Shown: in pieces, positions 1 through 11,900 of the stretch
Position numbering within the stretch: the stretch's first letter is position 1
Layout of the letters: each line of letters starts with the position of its first letter
Assembly: GCA_016858145.1 (NCBI GenBank)
Contig: JAEHOE010000232.1
Span: 29,924 to 93,923, forward strand
Direction: 5' to 3'
DNA: 64,000 nucleotides
Origin: Edaphochlamys debaryana
Taxonomy: Eukaryota > Chlorophyta > Chlorophyceae > Chlamydomonadales
The notes under the pieces: model-generated
The model's database searches: none
Seen by the model: only the letters and a program-made list of their open reading frames with translations
Told to the model about the DNA's origin: nothing
Position numbers and translations under genes: made by a program

Positions 1-63
1 GCTTCAGCGCCACCCTCAACTGCCAAGCTGCCCCCTCCCTCCACAGGCCTGCACACGCCGCAC

Positions 64-1624
64 CTGCTGCCATGCTCTCCACGCGGCACAGCTGGTTGCG
101 CACCAGCTGGGGGCGGCAGCAGGCATGCGTTTTGGGTGGAAAGGGGCGAGCAGGCACGAAGTGTAGGGCGCCTTTAAGACAAATAGCAGGTGAAGCACAC
201 CACACGCCCCCACACCGCACCTGCCTGCCTGCGGACCTCCCGAATGCAGCGCTCCCTAGCAGGTCATCACCCGCACCCCTCCAACCCCCCCCCCCACCCC
301 CCACCCGGCCCGCACCTGCACCTCGCACTTGAGCTCGAACTGCTCCCGCTGCAGCCCCGCGGCCAGGGCCGAGAGCTGCGAGGCCTCGCGACCCAGCTGG
401 GCCTGCGGGGGGAGAGGAGGGGCGGGGAGGGGCGTATGTGGAGCGGACAGGAGGGTGGCTGGGACACAACCTGGGCTGCATGCCCGCATCCATCCCATGC
501 ACCCCACACACCCCATGCCTGCACACACACCTGCACCTCGCTTCGCAGTGCGGCGGTGTCCGTGGAGAGCCTGAGCTGGAGCTGCTCGGCCTGAGGTCGG
601 GGAACCGGGGGCAGAGGTGTTTCCACGCAACGTTGTGGTCCTCCCACTGCCCTCCATGGGGGCACCTCAGCCAGCGTTCCACACGCACTCCCACAGATCA
701 GCTTACAGTCACTCTCTCTCACTCCATGCCCCCCCCCGCAGTCGCACACGTCAGCCCACCTCGAGGGCCTTGTCCGACAGCTGCCGCTGCAGCCCCGCCA
801 CGGAGCCCAGCAGCGAGGCGCGGTCGGCCTGGGGGGGGGCGGAGGGGGGGGGGAACGGGGGCGGGAGGCATGTTAGGGGCCTTGTTGCAGGCAGGCGCAT
901 AGCACAGACCCGGATTAGCGGCGTAAGCGTGATCGCTGAGGCTTCAACCTATCTACCGAATCAACGCTCCAGTCATCCTGTCCACGCCACCCCCAGCCCC
1001 TTCCCGCCCTGCCAACCCCGCCTGCCTGAACCCCACCTGCAGGCTGCGCACGCTGGCGCGCAGGTCCTCCACCTCCGCCACCAGCACTCCCGCCAGCGTC
1101 AGGAAGGCGTCCTGCAGTGTGCTCACCTTAAGAAGATGGGGGGGAGGGGGGGGCGTGTCTCGTAGGGGAGGTAAGGAAGGGGCACGGGGCTATGCAACCG
1201 CGGGGCGGGGCTGCCCAGCTGGCCCGTCCGCTGTCCCAGTCCCCAGCAGCACTCACCTGCATGACCACGCACTCGGAGGTGGGTCGCGGCTCATCGAGGG
1301 GCACCGTGAGCGTGCTGGTGACGCGCTGCGGAAGGGGGGCGGGCGGAGGGCATGTCGCGCGGGCTGGTCGGCAAGGCCCCCGCGGGGATGTTGCATGACC
1401 TACCTCGACCTGGCGCTTAAGGGCACTCAGAGAGACCTTCGGCGTGGACTGGTCCTTGCCATTTGCTGCTGCTGGTCTCGCGGTCTGCAAGAGCAGGCAT
1501 CGACAGCTGGTCAATCGGGAGTGCTTCCAGGCGCTTGCTAACGCAGCCTGACCTTTGCGTTTGACTTGTCGGATGCTTTCAGGTTGCCAGCGCCTGAACG
1601 AGTTGACCTCGCGGCTGCAAACAT
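64..1624 (-). CDS. Coiled-coil protein of unknown function (5' part, continues beyond window)
   Basis: Eight exons read on the minus strand: 1624-1553, 1484-1404, 1325-1257, 1126-1037, 828-760, 590-531, 402-316 and about 106-64. Every internal exon is a multiple of three and joins in phase 0. The ATG at 1624 starts an Arg/Ala/Ser-rich N-terminus (MFAAARSTRSGAGNLKAS). From about residue 50 on, the product is a run of charged, Leu/Ala-rich heptad-like helices, e.g. LQDAFLTLAGVLVAEVEDL and AQLGREASQLSALAAGLQ, so a long coiled coil is likely. No catalytic motif is visible and I do not recognise the family. The 3' end lies left of position 1. The exon at 64-106 ends in phase 1 and is the least certain. 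A cytoskeletal or scaffold role would fit but is only inference. Confidence 0.7.
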
Positions 1625-2799
1625 TTCCTGGTCAGTGCTGCGAGCTTGGCCTCCTCCTAGCTAAGCAAATCGCTTGATACAGCTAGGCATAGTAGGTATT
1701 GAGTGTGTCGATGCTCTCGTGTGTATGGGCTGGCCGTCGCCCCCTCCCGTCCTGCAGCGGCCCCCTTCCCGTCCTGCACCATTCCTGCCGCTTTACCCCA
1801 GAGTGGCTCAGGCAAGCGCTTTAACCTCAGGGCCTTCACGCGTTACCCCAAAGATGACTGCCCTCCTCCCCGTCCCCCTTTAATAACCCCCGGGTACACC
1901 CACGGCGGCCAGCCCGCGTCGTACACCTCCCGGGTACCAACACGCTCTCGCGCATATCCGGGATGCAAGGAACGGGCATATGTTTCCATGATATGTACAC
2001 GCCTGTTAGCTCCCACCACGCCGCCCACCCCAGCACAAGTAATTGCGTTTGGTACCGGCAAGTGGTTGGCTGGGGGCGCAGTGCCTTCGAGGGAAGGGTG
2101 AGGAGCGATGGCGGGAGGGGGGCGCTGTAAGCGGGACATTGGTAGCGGGTGGGAGGGAAGCGGAAACAACATCACAACAGCAATTATAAAGGAAGAAACC
2201 CATCTTCGTCACCACAGTGCCTTCAAACGTGGCCGTTGGCCTTGCAGACCCGCTCTGGCGGCGCACTGCCGAGGCACCTAACGTTGACAAGTGTATGTAA
2301 GCCGAGGACCACACAACCCTGACTCTGCTGCGCTTGGAACCGCTCGCAAGCCCCGTCCCCTACTTTCCTGGAACAACCTTGGGCCCTCCATCACACCACG
2401 AATGGATGGATTGCCGCCGCCGCCGCAACAGCTGAGAAGTCGCGTGGCTCATTGGCCCCGCTCCTCAGACATGAGGCGCACTAAGCCGCGGGGGCTTCCC
2501 CTTCAGTTCACCCGAGCCGAACCCGACCGCCACCGCCCCGGCACCTGCCCCTGTCCACCCACCCAACGGGTGCCACCTGCCTGACACGAGCTCGAGCCCC
2601 TCAAAAGTAGACTTACCTAGGTGAGGCCCCTTCCCTCCAAGCAAGTCCTCCACGGGAGCTCAGCCCATCCGCTCAGCGATGGGCTAACCCAACTAGCGTC
2701 CCCAACACTCCCCCTCGCCACCACCCTCACTGCCTTAACGGCGAGCTGCCCCCGTGGAGCCACGCCCCCACATCGAGGCGCCCCCAAAGCTGTGCTCCC
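1625..2799. other. Intergenic: 3' UTR of B3 gene and upstream region of coiled-coil gene
   Basis: Lies between two minus-strand genes. It must contain the 3' UTR of the B3 gene (right part) and the promoter/5' UTR of the coiled-coil gene (left part). No exon chain with consistent phase was found on either strand. I saw no TTACA (TGTAA on the minus strand) here. Confidence 0.6.
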
Positions 2800-5520
2800 T
2801 CAGGGAGAGGCCCCCGCCGCCGTGAGCGCCTCCACTGCGTCGTCCCGCGTGTCGAAGAACGCCTGGTACAGCTCGCCTGGGGGGGCGGGGGGGGCGATGG
2901 AAGGCGGGAGCTTGACAGCCAGAGCAGGTGCGGTGCAGCGCCATCGCCTCGCGGCCCCCCACACCTGTATACTTGGGGCGGCGACGCCACCTGCATGCCC
3001 CTCAGTAGCCCCCACGCAACATGCGCTCACTGCCTCCCCCCGCCCTCCCCCCCTCCCCCCGCCCCGTCCCTCCCCGGCCCCACCCGCCACGTCCAGGGTG
3101 GCGGTCCAGCGGTTGTTCCTCGCCAGCGCCACCCCCACCGGCACGGAGCCGGACTGGTGCAGCACCACCGCCTGGGGGGGGAGGGAAGGGGGGGAGGGCG
3201 AGGGGTGCCAGAGCAGGTAAGGAGGTGGGGGGAGAGGGAGGCGGGATAAGCCTCTCTAGGACTGCCCGCTGCGTGGCATCCCGCCCCTCCACCATAAGCA
3301 AACCAACGCCCCCTCCCCCTACGCCACATGTCCCCCAGCTCCCCCCACCCCTTCCCCGCTCTCCCGCTTCTCAGCTTCAAACACCCCCCTCCCTCCCCCC
3401 TCACCCTGAAGATGCCGTCCGAGGGCGCCTCCATGTCAAGCACCGACAGAGACCCGCCCTCCTCGCCCCGCGCACCCCCGCGGAACCGCCCCTCGCCCCC
3501 GCCCCCGCCCGCGCCCGCGCTGGCCCCCGCGGACTTGCGCTTGCGGCCCCGCGCGCCGCCGTCGCCCCCCGCCGCACCCCCGCCAGCCGCCACTGCGCCG
3601 CCGGCGCCCAAGCTGCGGCCCGTGGGGCTGCCGCCGCCGCCCGCCCCCGCGCCGCCCGCCTGCGCCCCCTCCACACCCGGGGAGGCGGCGGCCTGACGGG
3701 GCGGGGCGCGGCCCCGGGCCTCCCGCGCCCCCCGCGGCAGCGCCTGCCCCGCGGGCACTGCTGCCGCTGCGTTGGGCGGGGGCCGCTTGATGGGCGCCTT
3801 CTTGATGAGGTCAGACTGGGGGAGGGTGGGGGGATGGGTGGGGGTAACGTGCGGAAAGAGGGGGTGACTAACCGGGCCGCAGTCAGCAGGAGTAGGAAGG
3901 GCCAGGGCCTCACTCTGGGGCCTTGGCGCCCTGACCGCAGCCCACAGGCCCCCTGCGCCCTAGTGCCCCACGGCTGCCCCTCCTCCCCGTTTCTGCCGCC
4001 CCCTTTCCCTCGCTTCCCTCCCCGCTCCCCCCGCCCCCCCCACCAGCCTAAGGCCCCCCTCCGGACTACCCCCCCCCCTCAACCAGCGCACGCACCTTGT
4101 TGGCCACCCTCCCCGCCACCACCAGCGACCCGTCCGGCTTCTGGGCGAACACCATGACGTCGCCCACCTGGGGGGGGGAGGGGGGGCGCGGGTTTGAGAG
4201 AGAGCGGCGAGCGGACGGGTCCACCGTCATGACGAGTGCGTGTACGCAGTGAGCCACGTTTGGACGACAGGCCCAGGGGCGCCCGACAGACCGCCACGCC
4301 GTGCCCCGTGTCCCTCCCCACGGACCCCGCATGACTGGTATGTGCGCGCAGAGGGGCCCGTTTCACGGCACCGCCGCAGGGGGCGCAGGCCGCCTCCCCT
4401 TGCGCCTCACTCGCCCCCCCCCACACACACACCCCCTCGCACGCACCTCCAGTCCGTAGTTTCTGTGCAGCTCCCCCGCCCCCTCCAGCAGGTACATGCG
4501 GCTGCTGTTGTTCACCCAGAACCTGGGGGGAGAGGAGGGCGGAGGGGGGGGGGGCGTGGCGGGGGAGGTCATGGGGTAGACAGGAATGGGCAGGGTGACC
4601 AGCTTTAGCTGCAACCCGGCCCTCTGATCCATTTCGACGCCAGCATGCCCCCCCCCCCCCCCCTTGCTCCTCCCCCCCCCCCATCCGCCCCACCTCCACT
4701 TGAAGGTGTAGGTGCGGCCGTCCAGGTCGCTGGCGGAGATGGTGACGCCGCTGGGCTGCTCCAGCTTGGGGAAGTACTGCTCGGCCACGGACTGGGGAGG
4801 GGTAGGGAGAGGGGGGGGAGGGGTAGGGGCGGAGGAGGGTAAGTGGGATGGGGGGACAGGAGGGGAGCTTGTGCCCGCTAGGGTGCATGACGCCCTCGGC
4901 GTTCCGGGCGTGTCCTGGGTGTTGCCGCCGCCGGCACAGCCCCTGCAGAACCGCCTGTCAGGTGTCGGCCCGACTAGCGAGGCCCCGCCTCGCCCCGCCT
5001 CCTCTCTTCTCCCGCCAGCTCCGGGCCACGATCCCTCCACCCCCCCGGCAGGGCTGGGCCCCGGCCGCACCTTGGGCACCACCACGCGGCCCCCTCCGCT
5101 GACGTCAGAGGCCGTGAGGCTCTTCTCGAAGATCACCGCTGCGCCCACTGCGGCGATGCGGGCCGCCAGCGCCGCCGCCACGGCCTCGGGGTCGTTGGGG
5201 TCGGCGGGGGCCTTGGGCTCGCCGTCAGGCCCCAGCTCGCCGTCCCCGCCATCGCCCGAGCCATCCAACCCGCCCGCCCCCGCCGCCTGCCCCAGTGCCG
5301 CTGCCAGCGCCGCGCTGTTGAGGAACAGACCCGCGCCGGGCTGCCCCGGCTGCCCGCCACCAGGTTGCTGCGCGAGGCCCGAGAGGAGCAGCTGTGCTGT
5401 CGATGGGTCAAGTGGCATGTGCGGGAACCCCGCCGCAGCTGCTGCAGCTGGGTCGATGAGCCCCGACAACTGCAGCCCAGAGGCAAACGCCCCGGCATCT
5501 ATGCGACCCGGCTCAGCCAT
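2800..5520 (-). CDS. B3-domain transcription factor, with possible AP2-like C-terminus
   Basis: Seven exons: 5520-5071, 4791-4694, 4522-4447, 4167-4096, 3815-3405, 3171-3084 and 2876-2800; phases agree and give 423 aa. The B3 DNA-binding domain spans about residues 125-232: FEKSLTASDV, RVVVPK, EQYFPKLEQPSG, DLDGRTYTFKW, FWVNNSSRMYLLEG, GLEVGDVMVF. This order of blocks is diagnostic for plant B3 (ABI3/VAL/RAV-type) domains. The first 120 residues are Ala/Gly/Pro-rich. After the B3 domain comes a low-complexity Ala/Gly/Pro linker with a basic GRKRKS patch (possible nuclear signal). The last exons encode NNRWTATLDV and FFDTRDDAVEAL, which resemble the strands and helix of an AP2/ERF domain. If so, the order (B3 then AP2) is the reverse of plant RAV proteins. 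It is divergent from the importin gene with 426 bp between start codons. Confidence 0.9.
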
Positions 5521-5946
5521 TCGTGATTTGCGGATCGCACACCAAGGGCTGTCCTACAGCTGCGCCTGCATCCTGGCGACCTAAGTGTGATGCCAGAGGT
5601 CAACGTATGGCTGCCGCACTGCGGGGCGTCCCGCAAGCGAGCGTGGGCGGAGTTGGTGCTGACCCGCCGACCCACGACGGAAGAAGTGGACCAGCACAAA
5701 CTCGAACTGTTGCTGTCGAAATAGGTTGAAGCAGGCGCTGCTAGGCGGGTGGCGCGGGGGGCGTGCGGGGGAGTGCCTAGATTCGGGGTTAAGCGCCCAA
5801 TGAGCGAGTCGCTTCAGCGACCCGTAAACCCGTCTGGACAGTTTCGGTAGGCTTGAGGTTGTATCCATCTTCACGCTGCGCGACTAGCGGGCAGTCTCCT
5901 CCCAACATCGGGAGACGCGCCTAGCGGAAAGCCGACGGTCGCCAAA
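5521..5946. promoter_or_regulatory. Shared upstream region of divergent B3 and importin genes
   Basis: The 426 bp between the two start codons must carry both promoters and 5' UTRs. No TATA box is obvious. It is less GC-extreme than the flanking introns and lacks long G or C runs. Confidence 0.6.
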
Positions 5947-8900
5947 ATGGACGTCCAGGCGCTGCTGCCGGTCCTCCAGGCTTGCCTTAGCCATGATCAG
6001 AACCACGTCAAGGAAGCGGAGCGAGTGCTCAAGCAGGTGAGCGGCCGGAGGCGCCGCCAACTAACGGGGCTCTGTGGCCGCATATCGCCGCTTACATCAC
6101 CGCCTTTCTTCACCTCGCAGCACGAGCAGCTTCCGGGCCAGGCCGTGCAGCTGCTGAGGGTCGCGGCGGAGGAGAGTGTTGATGCGGGTGTGCGCCATAT
6201 GGCCGCTATCAACTTCAAAAACTTTGTGAAGCGGAGCTGGGAGGCCTCGGACTCGCACGAGGCATCGCAGGGTAAGCGCGCCCAGCGCAGATGGTGTGAT
6301 GAAGCCCGCATCTCGTTCCCGGCGCTTGGCCAGAAGCGACAGCGGCAGCCGTGGAGCGCCACGAGGGACGCAGATCACCATGACTGATGCCGAGGAGTCG
6401 CCTGGCGGGCAGGGGCTGCCTGCTGGTCCCGCTGGGGGGGCTCCGCACTGCCCGGCTACTGCGGCCGTCTGGAGGGCGGGAAGGCGGCAGCCGCACACGC
6501 ACACAGCCGCATTCCTCGCCAGGGGGGGTGGCGCCCTCTGAACAAACTGTGCGCACTTACAGCACCACCAGCAGCTCCACCGCTGCCGCTGGCTCATAGC
6601 GGCTCCGGGGGTCCCGGGCCACAGCCCTCAAGGGGTCCGTCCCTCTTGAAGGGACTGGAGGCAGCACGCGGGCGGGCCCAGCCAGACCCGGCCTCGCGCC
6701 CAGGCTCTCAGGGCTCACACGGGGTGTGGGACGTGCACACCACCGCCCTCTCCCCACCCACAGGCCCCTCCTGCTCCCCTCCCCCCTCCCCCCCTCCCCC
6801 AGGCTCCACCCAGTACGTGATCCCCGACGCGGACAAGGAGGTGGTGCGGGCCAACATCCTGGAGGCCATGATCCGGTGGGGGGGGGAGGAGAGGGGAGGA
6901 GAGGAGAGAAGGGGGATGAGGAGAGGGACGAGGAGAGAGAGGGGTTGAGGGGGGGCCGAGTCTGGCGGCAGGACGCAGTGGTGGCTGAGAGGGAAGGAAC
7001 AAGTGGGCAAGGCGGGGGGGCCAGGGCCCACATCTCTGGGGCGCAGCATGGCGGGTCGGGGCTGTGCTGTGCTGCAGCAAGCCGGGCAGCCAGGGCGGGA
7101 GCCACCCCACCCAAGAAGCGGAGGGGAGCCCGGTCAAGAGGCTGCAGACCAGGGGCGGCGCCGCGGCCCTCGCCCGCTGCCGGCCCCGGAGCGCCTGCGT
7201 TGGGGTGCGGTGCAGCGGCCAGGCCCAAGGGCCGGCCCCATCGGGTGGCGGCTGCGGCGCGGACTGGGGTGGCTGCGGCGGGGGAGGAGGGGTCTGGCTG
7301 CCGGCGGCCGCTCGTGGCAGCTTGGGGTTGACCTCGCCGCGGGGTGGGGTTTGGGTAGGGGCGGGGACTGGATGTCGCTATGGAGCCTGGGCCTCAACGT
7401 CCGCCCCCTGCCCTCCTCCCCCCCAGCGCCCCCCACAACATCCAATCGCAGCTGTCCGAGGTGTTCAAGATCGGCGTCTACTGCGACTACCCCGAGCGCT
7501 GGCCGGGGCTCATGGAGGCGCTGTACGCCAACCTCAGCGCGCAGGCGAGGGAGGGGCAGACGGGGGGGAAGCAGAGAGCGGCCCGTGGCCTCTGAGGAGA
7601 GGGCTGGAAGGCGGGGGAGAGCCGTGTGTTGCGTAAGTCTTGGGTGGGTGGATGAGGGCTTGCTGCACGCCTGACGCCCCCCCCCCTTCCCTCCTTCGCC
7701 TCCCCCCCTACCCCGCAGGACCAGGTCCGGGTGCACGGCGGTCTGCTGGCGCTGCGGCTGCTGGCCCGCAAGTACGAGTTCCGCGACGAGGAGGAGCGGG
7801 CGCCCCTGGACGGCATCATCGGTGCGGCCTTCCCGCTGCTGCTGCACATCTTCAGGCAGCTGCTGGCGGCGCCGCCCAGCGCGCAGGTGAGGGAGGGAGG
7901 TGGGGGGTGGGGTGCGGTTCGGGGAGCGGAGTGGGGGAAGGGGGCTGTGTGGACGGGGGGCCGTGCACGGGGCTGCTGCGTGAACAGGGCAGTGCCAAGG
8001 AGGCGGGGCCCCTGGTTGCGCAGTTGCGCCGACGCCCAGCTCCCCTTCCCCACCCCCCTCCAGGTCTCCTCGTACGTCAAGCTGGTGCTCAAGACCTTTT
8101 GGTCGGCCACCTACATGGGGGTGCCCCCGGCGCTGCTGGAGCGGGAGACGTTTGCGGGGTGGATGGGGGCGCTGCACACCGCCCTCACGCAGCCCGAGCC
8201 GGCGGTGAGGGGAGGGGAAGGGGGCGGGGAGGCGCCATTTTCAGGGCGCCGAGTGCAGGACCGGCGCACGGGAGCACGGGGCCTAGGAGCCAGGGGCGCG
8301 CACGGACACCCTCCAACACCGCCCCTCCCCCCCCCCGCCCCAGGACGTTGCCGCCCTGGACGCCGACGACCGGCCCTCCGCCCCCTGGTGGAAGGCCAAG
8401 AAGTGGGTGCTGCACATCACCTATCGCCTGTTCAACAGGTGGGGGGGGAGGGGGGCCAGGAGGGGGGGCGCGGAGGGGAAGGGGGTGGGCGGGGGGAAGG
8501 GGGCTGGTAAGGGGGTAGGGCGAGATGAGCTCGTGGATGCTCGTTTAGAGGCCCTGGCCCCTGCGGGGCTCCCATGAGGGGTCAGGCGGCTCTGCCAATG
8601 GGGGTTCAGCCGCACCCCTGCCCTCCTAACCCGGCTCCCCCGTTGCCCCCCCTCCCCCCCCAGGTACGGTCAGCCCAAGCACTGCCGCGAGGGCACTGAG
8701 AAGCGCTTCGGGGAGCTGTACGTGGTGAGGGGTGTGGGGGGGGGGGGGGGCTGAAGGGAAGGGCAGGGGGGGTGTTGGAAGGGGAGGGAGGGGACGCTGC
8801 TGCTAAGGGGTCTGCCTCCTCGTCTGGCCACCTCCGTCCGGCCTCTGCCCGTCAACACCTTCCTCTCGCCCCCCCCTCTCCCCTCCCCCCCCCCAGGCCG

Positions 8901-11900
8901 AGTGCATGCTCCACTTCCTGGACGCCCACCTGGCGCTGATGGGGCAGCTGGCGGGGGGGGCCTTCTTCAGCCCGCGCTGCACCAACCTGCTGTTCCAGGT
9001 GGGGGGAGGGGGTAGGAGGGAGGGGAAATGGGGAATGGGGGGTGAAGGGGGGTGGGGTGGGGAGGGATGACCACGCGGCGCGCATGGCGGGGGCCGGGAG
9101 GCGGGATGGAACAAGGCGGCGGGATGTGGCAAGGGCCGTCCGGGGTGGGCGCCTCCACAAACCCCACCCACCATCCCCCTCCCCCCCTCCCCCCCCTCCC
9201 CCCCCAGTACATGTCCCACGCCGTCAACAGCGGCCCCTGCTACAAGCGCGTGGGCCCCTCGTGGGACCAGCTGCTGCACGGCGTGGCCTTCCCGCTCATG
9301 GCCTTCAACGACGAGGACGCCAGGCTGTGGGCGGAGGACCCGCAGGAGTACATCCGCAAGGTGGGGGGGGGGGGAATGGAAGGGGGAGGGGCGGGGGGGA
9401 GGGGAAAGGGTACGGATGAGAGGGGAGCGCTGAGCAAGGGCTGGTGGGGGGCGGCGCTGTCCGGCGGCTGAGCCTCCTCCTGAGCCTCCTCCCCCCCCTA
9501 CCCCCCCCCCCCCAGGGCTACGACATCCTGGAGGACATGTACTCCCCCAAGACCGCCGCCGCCAACTTCGCGCACGACCTGTGCGGCAAGAAGCGGGCGC
9601 ACCTGGACGCATTCATGGCCGTGGTGAGGGGGGGAGGGGAGGAAGGAAGGGCTGGGGTGGTGAAGGGGGGAATGGAGAGGGGTCGGCGTGTCCGTGCTCT
9701 GCCCTACCTTGCCCAGCACCTGTTTCGCTGCCTGCCCGCCCCCCTCCCGACTCTCCCCCCCTCCCCCTCCCTGCCCCCCCCCAGGTCGCGGGAGTGCTGT
9801 CGGCCTTTGCGCGCACCGTGGGCGAGGGCGGGCAGCCGGGGCCCGCGGAGGCCCGCCGGGTGGACGGCGCGCTGCTGGCGGTGGGGTGCCTGGCGCCCCT
9901 GCTCAAGCAGAAGGTGGGGGGGCAGCGGGAAGGGGCAAGGGGGTTGCAGAGGGGTGGGGAGGTAGGGGGCGGAACGGAGGGGAGGGTCTGTCGGCTAGGC
10001 CGGCTGAGGCTGGCCCTCTGGCGGCTCGTGGTCCTGCCGTGCGGGCCAGGGCTGGGCATGCGGGAGGCCAAGGCCAGGGGGGGGGGGGCAACAGCTTGCA
10101 GTCACTCCAACGCACGGCCCGCTCACGTTGCCCCTGCCCCCGATCCCCCCCCCTCCCCCCCCCCCCCTCAGAAGCCCTACAAGCAGCAGCTGGGCCCCAT
10201 CATGGCCACCTACGTGCTGCCCTGCTTCGCCTCCCCGCACGGCCACCTGCGCTCCAAGGCCGTGTGGGTGGCGGGGGTGTTCTGCGACACGCCCTTCCCC
10301 GACGGCACCAACGGGGGGCCCACGTACATGCGCTTCTTCGAGCAGGTGTGGGGGGGGGGGGGCTGGCCGGGGGGGGGGGGGGGGGGGGCCGGGCCGAGGA
10401 AGGGAGGTGGCGTGGGGGGAGCAGGCGGCTGAGGGTCTAGGAAGCCTGGTCTGCAGGAAGGGACGCAGGACAGGGGCTTGCAGGTACCGGAGCACTGGGG
10501 CTTGGCGGATCAGGGAGGAAGGCGCCGACGCCAGCCCCGGCCTCCATCACGACGCCCTCGGGCCCCGGTGTCATCCCCCCTCCCCTCCCCCCCCCCCGCC
10601 AGGTGGCCCGCTGCCTGGGCGACCCCGAGCTGCCCGTGCGCGTGGACGCGGTGGTGTCGCTCCGTCACTTCCTGGAGGAGATGGAGGACGTGAGCGCGGT
10701 GGCGCCGGCGCTGCCGCAGCTGCTCAACTCCATATTCGGGCTCATGAACCAGGCGGGTCGGGGGGGGGGGGGGGGCGGGTGGAAGGAGGGGGCTGAGAAG
10801 AGGGGTGGACGGGGAAAGAGGTCGGCGCACGACGAGAGTGGGGAGCTAACAGGCGCAGGTGGAGGAGGAGGGACGGGAGCCGAGGTCCAAACACTCAGTT
10901 GTATGGGTCCCCGCAAACCTTCCCCCTTCCATCCCCACCCCAGGTCGACAACGAGGACCTGGTGTTCACGCTGGAGGTGCTGGTGGACAAGTTCGGGGAG
11001 CAGATCGCGCCCTACGCGGCGCAGGTGGGCGGGAGGGGGTGCAGGAGGGGGGCTATGGGTGAGGGCGTAGAAGAGGCGCTGGAGGGTGGAGAAAGCAGGT
11101 TGTGGAGACCGGGCAACGGGAGGAGGTGCATGGCCCTTGCCCCCCTCGTCCAGCGCCCCTCTCCCCGGCTCCGCTCAACCTTCGGCCCCTCTCTCCCTAC
11201 CCCCCTCCCCCCTCCTCCCCCCCCCCCTACAGATGGCCCAGCAGCTGACGGGCGCCTTCTGGAAGTACTGCGAGGCGGCGGACGAGGACGCGGAGGGAGA
11301 CGACGACACGGGTAGGGGGAAGGGCGGGGGGAACGGGGCGGGAGGGGGTGGGGGGTCGCAGGGAGAGGTGCGGATGGCTCAGGAGGTTGCTGGTATCGTG
11401 GGTGCAGGGGCAGGCACCTGTCGGGGCGGCTCGGGAGCAGGTCGCGGCAAGGGCGTGTCCCGCCAGGCGTCAGGGCAGTCCCAACGTTGGTTCCTTACCT
11501 GCCCCGTTCCACTGCCCTCTCCCCCCCAGCCGGCATCGCTGCGTTCGGCTGCATGCGCGCGCTCAACACGCTGCTGGAGAGCTGCAGCGGGCAGCCACAG
11601 CTGGTGCTGGCGCTGGAGGAGGTGGGCGAGGGGAGCAGGAGGGGGGGGGGAGGAGGAGAGGAGGAGGGGGGAGGGGGGTGAGCCGGGGTTGCATAGCTGG
11701 AGAGGGGGCGGGAAGGCGAGGGAGAGTCAGAGCAATCTCAGACCGACACTTATCCCCCCCTCCCGTTTCTGCGTCCGCCCCCCCCCCCCCCCTGCAGGTG
11801 CTGCACCCCCTCCTGCGGCGCATGCTGAGCACGGAGGGGCAGGACGTGTTCGAGGAGGTGGGCATGCGGGGGAGGGAGGGGGTCCCGCAGGGGGGATGGG

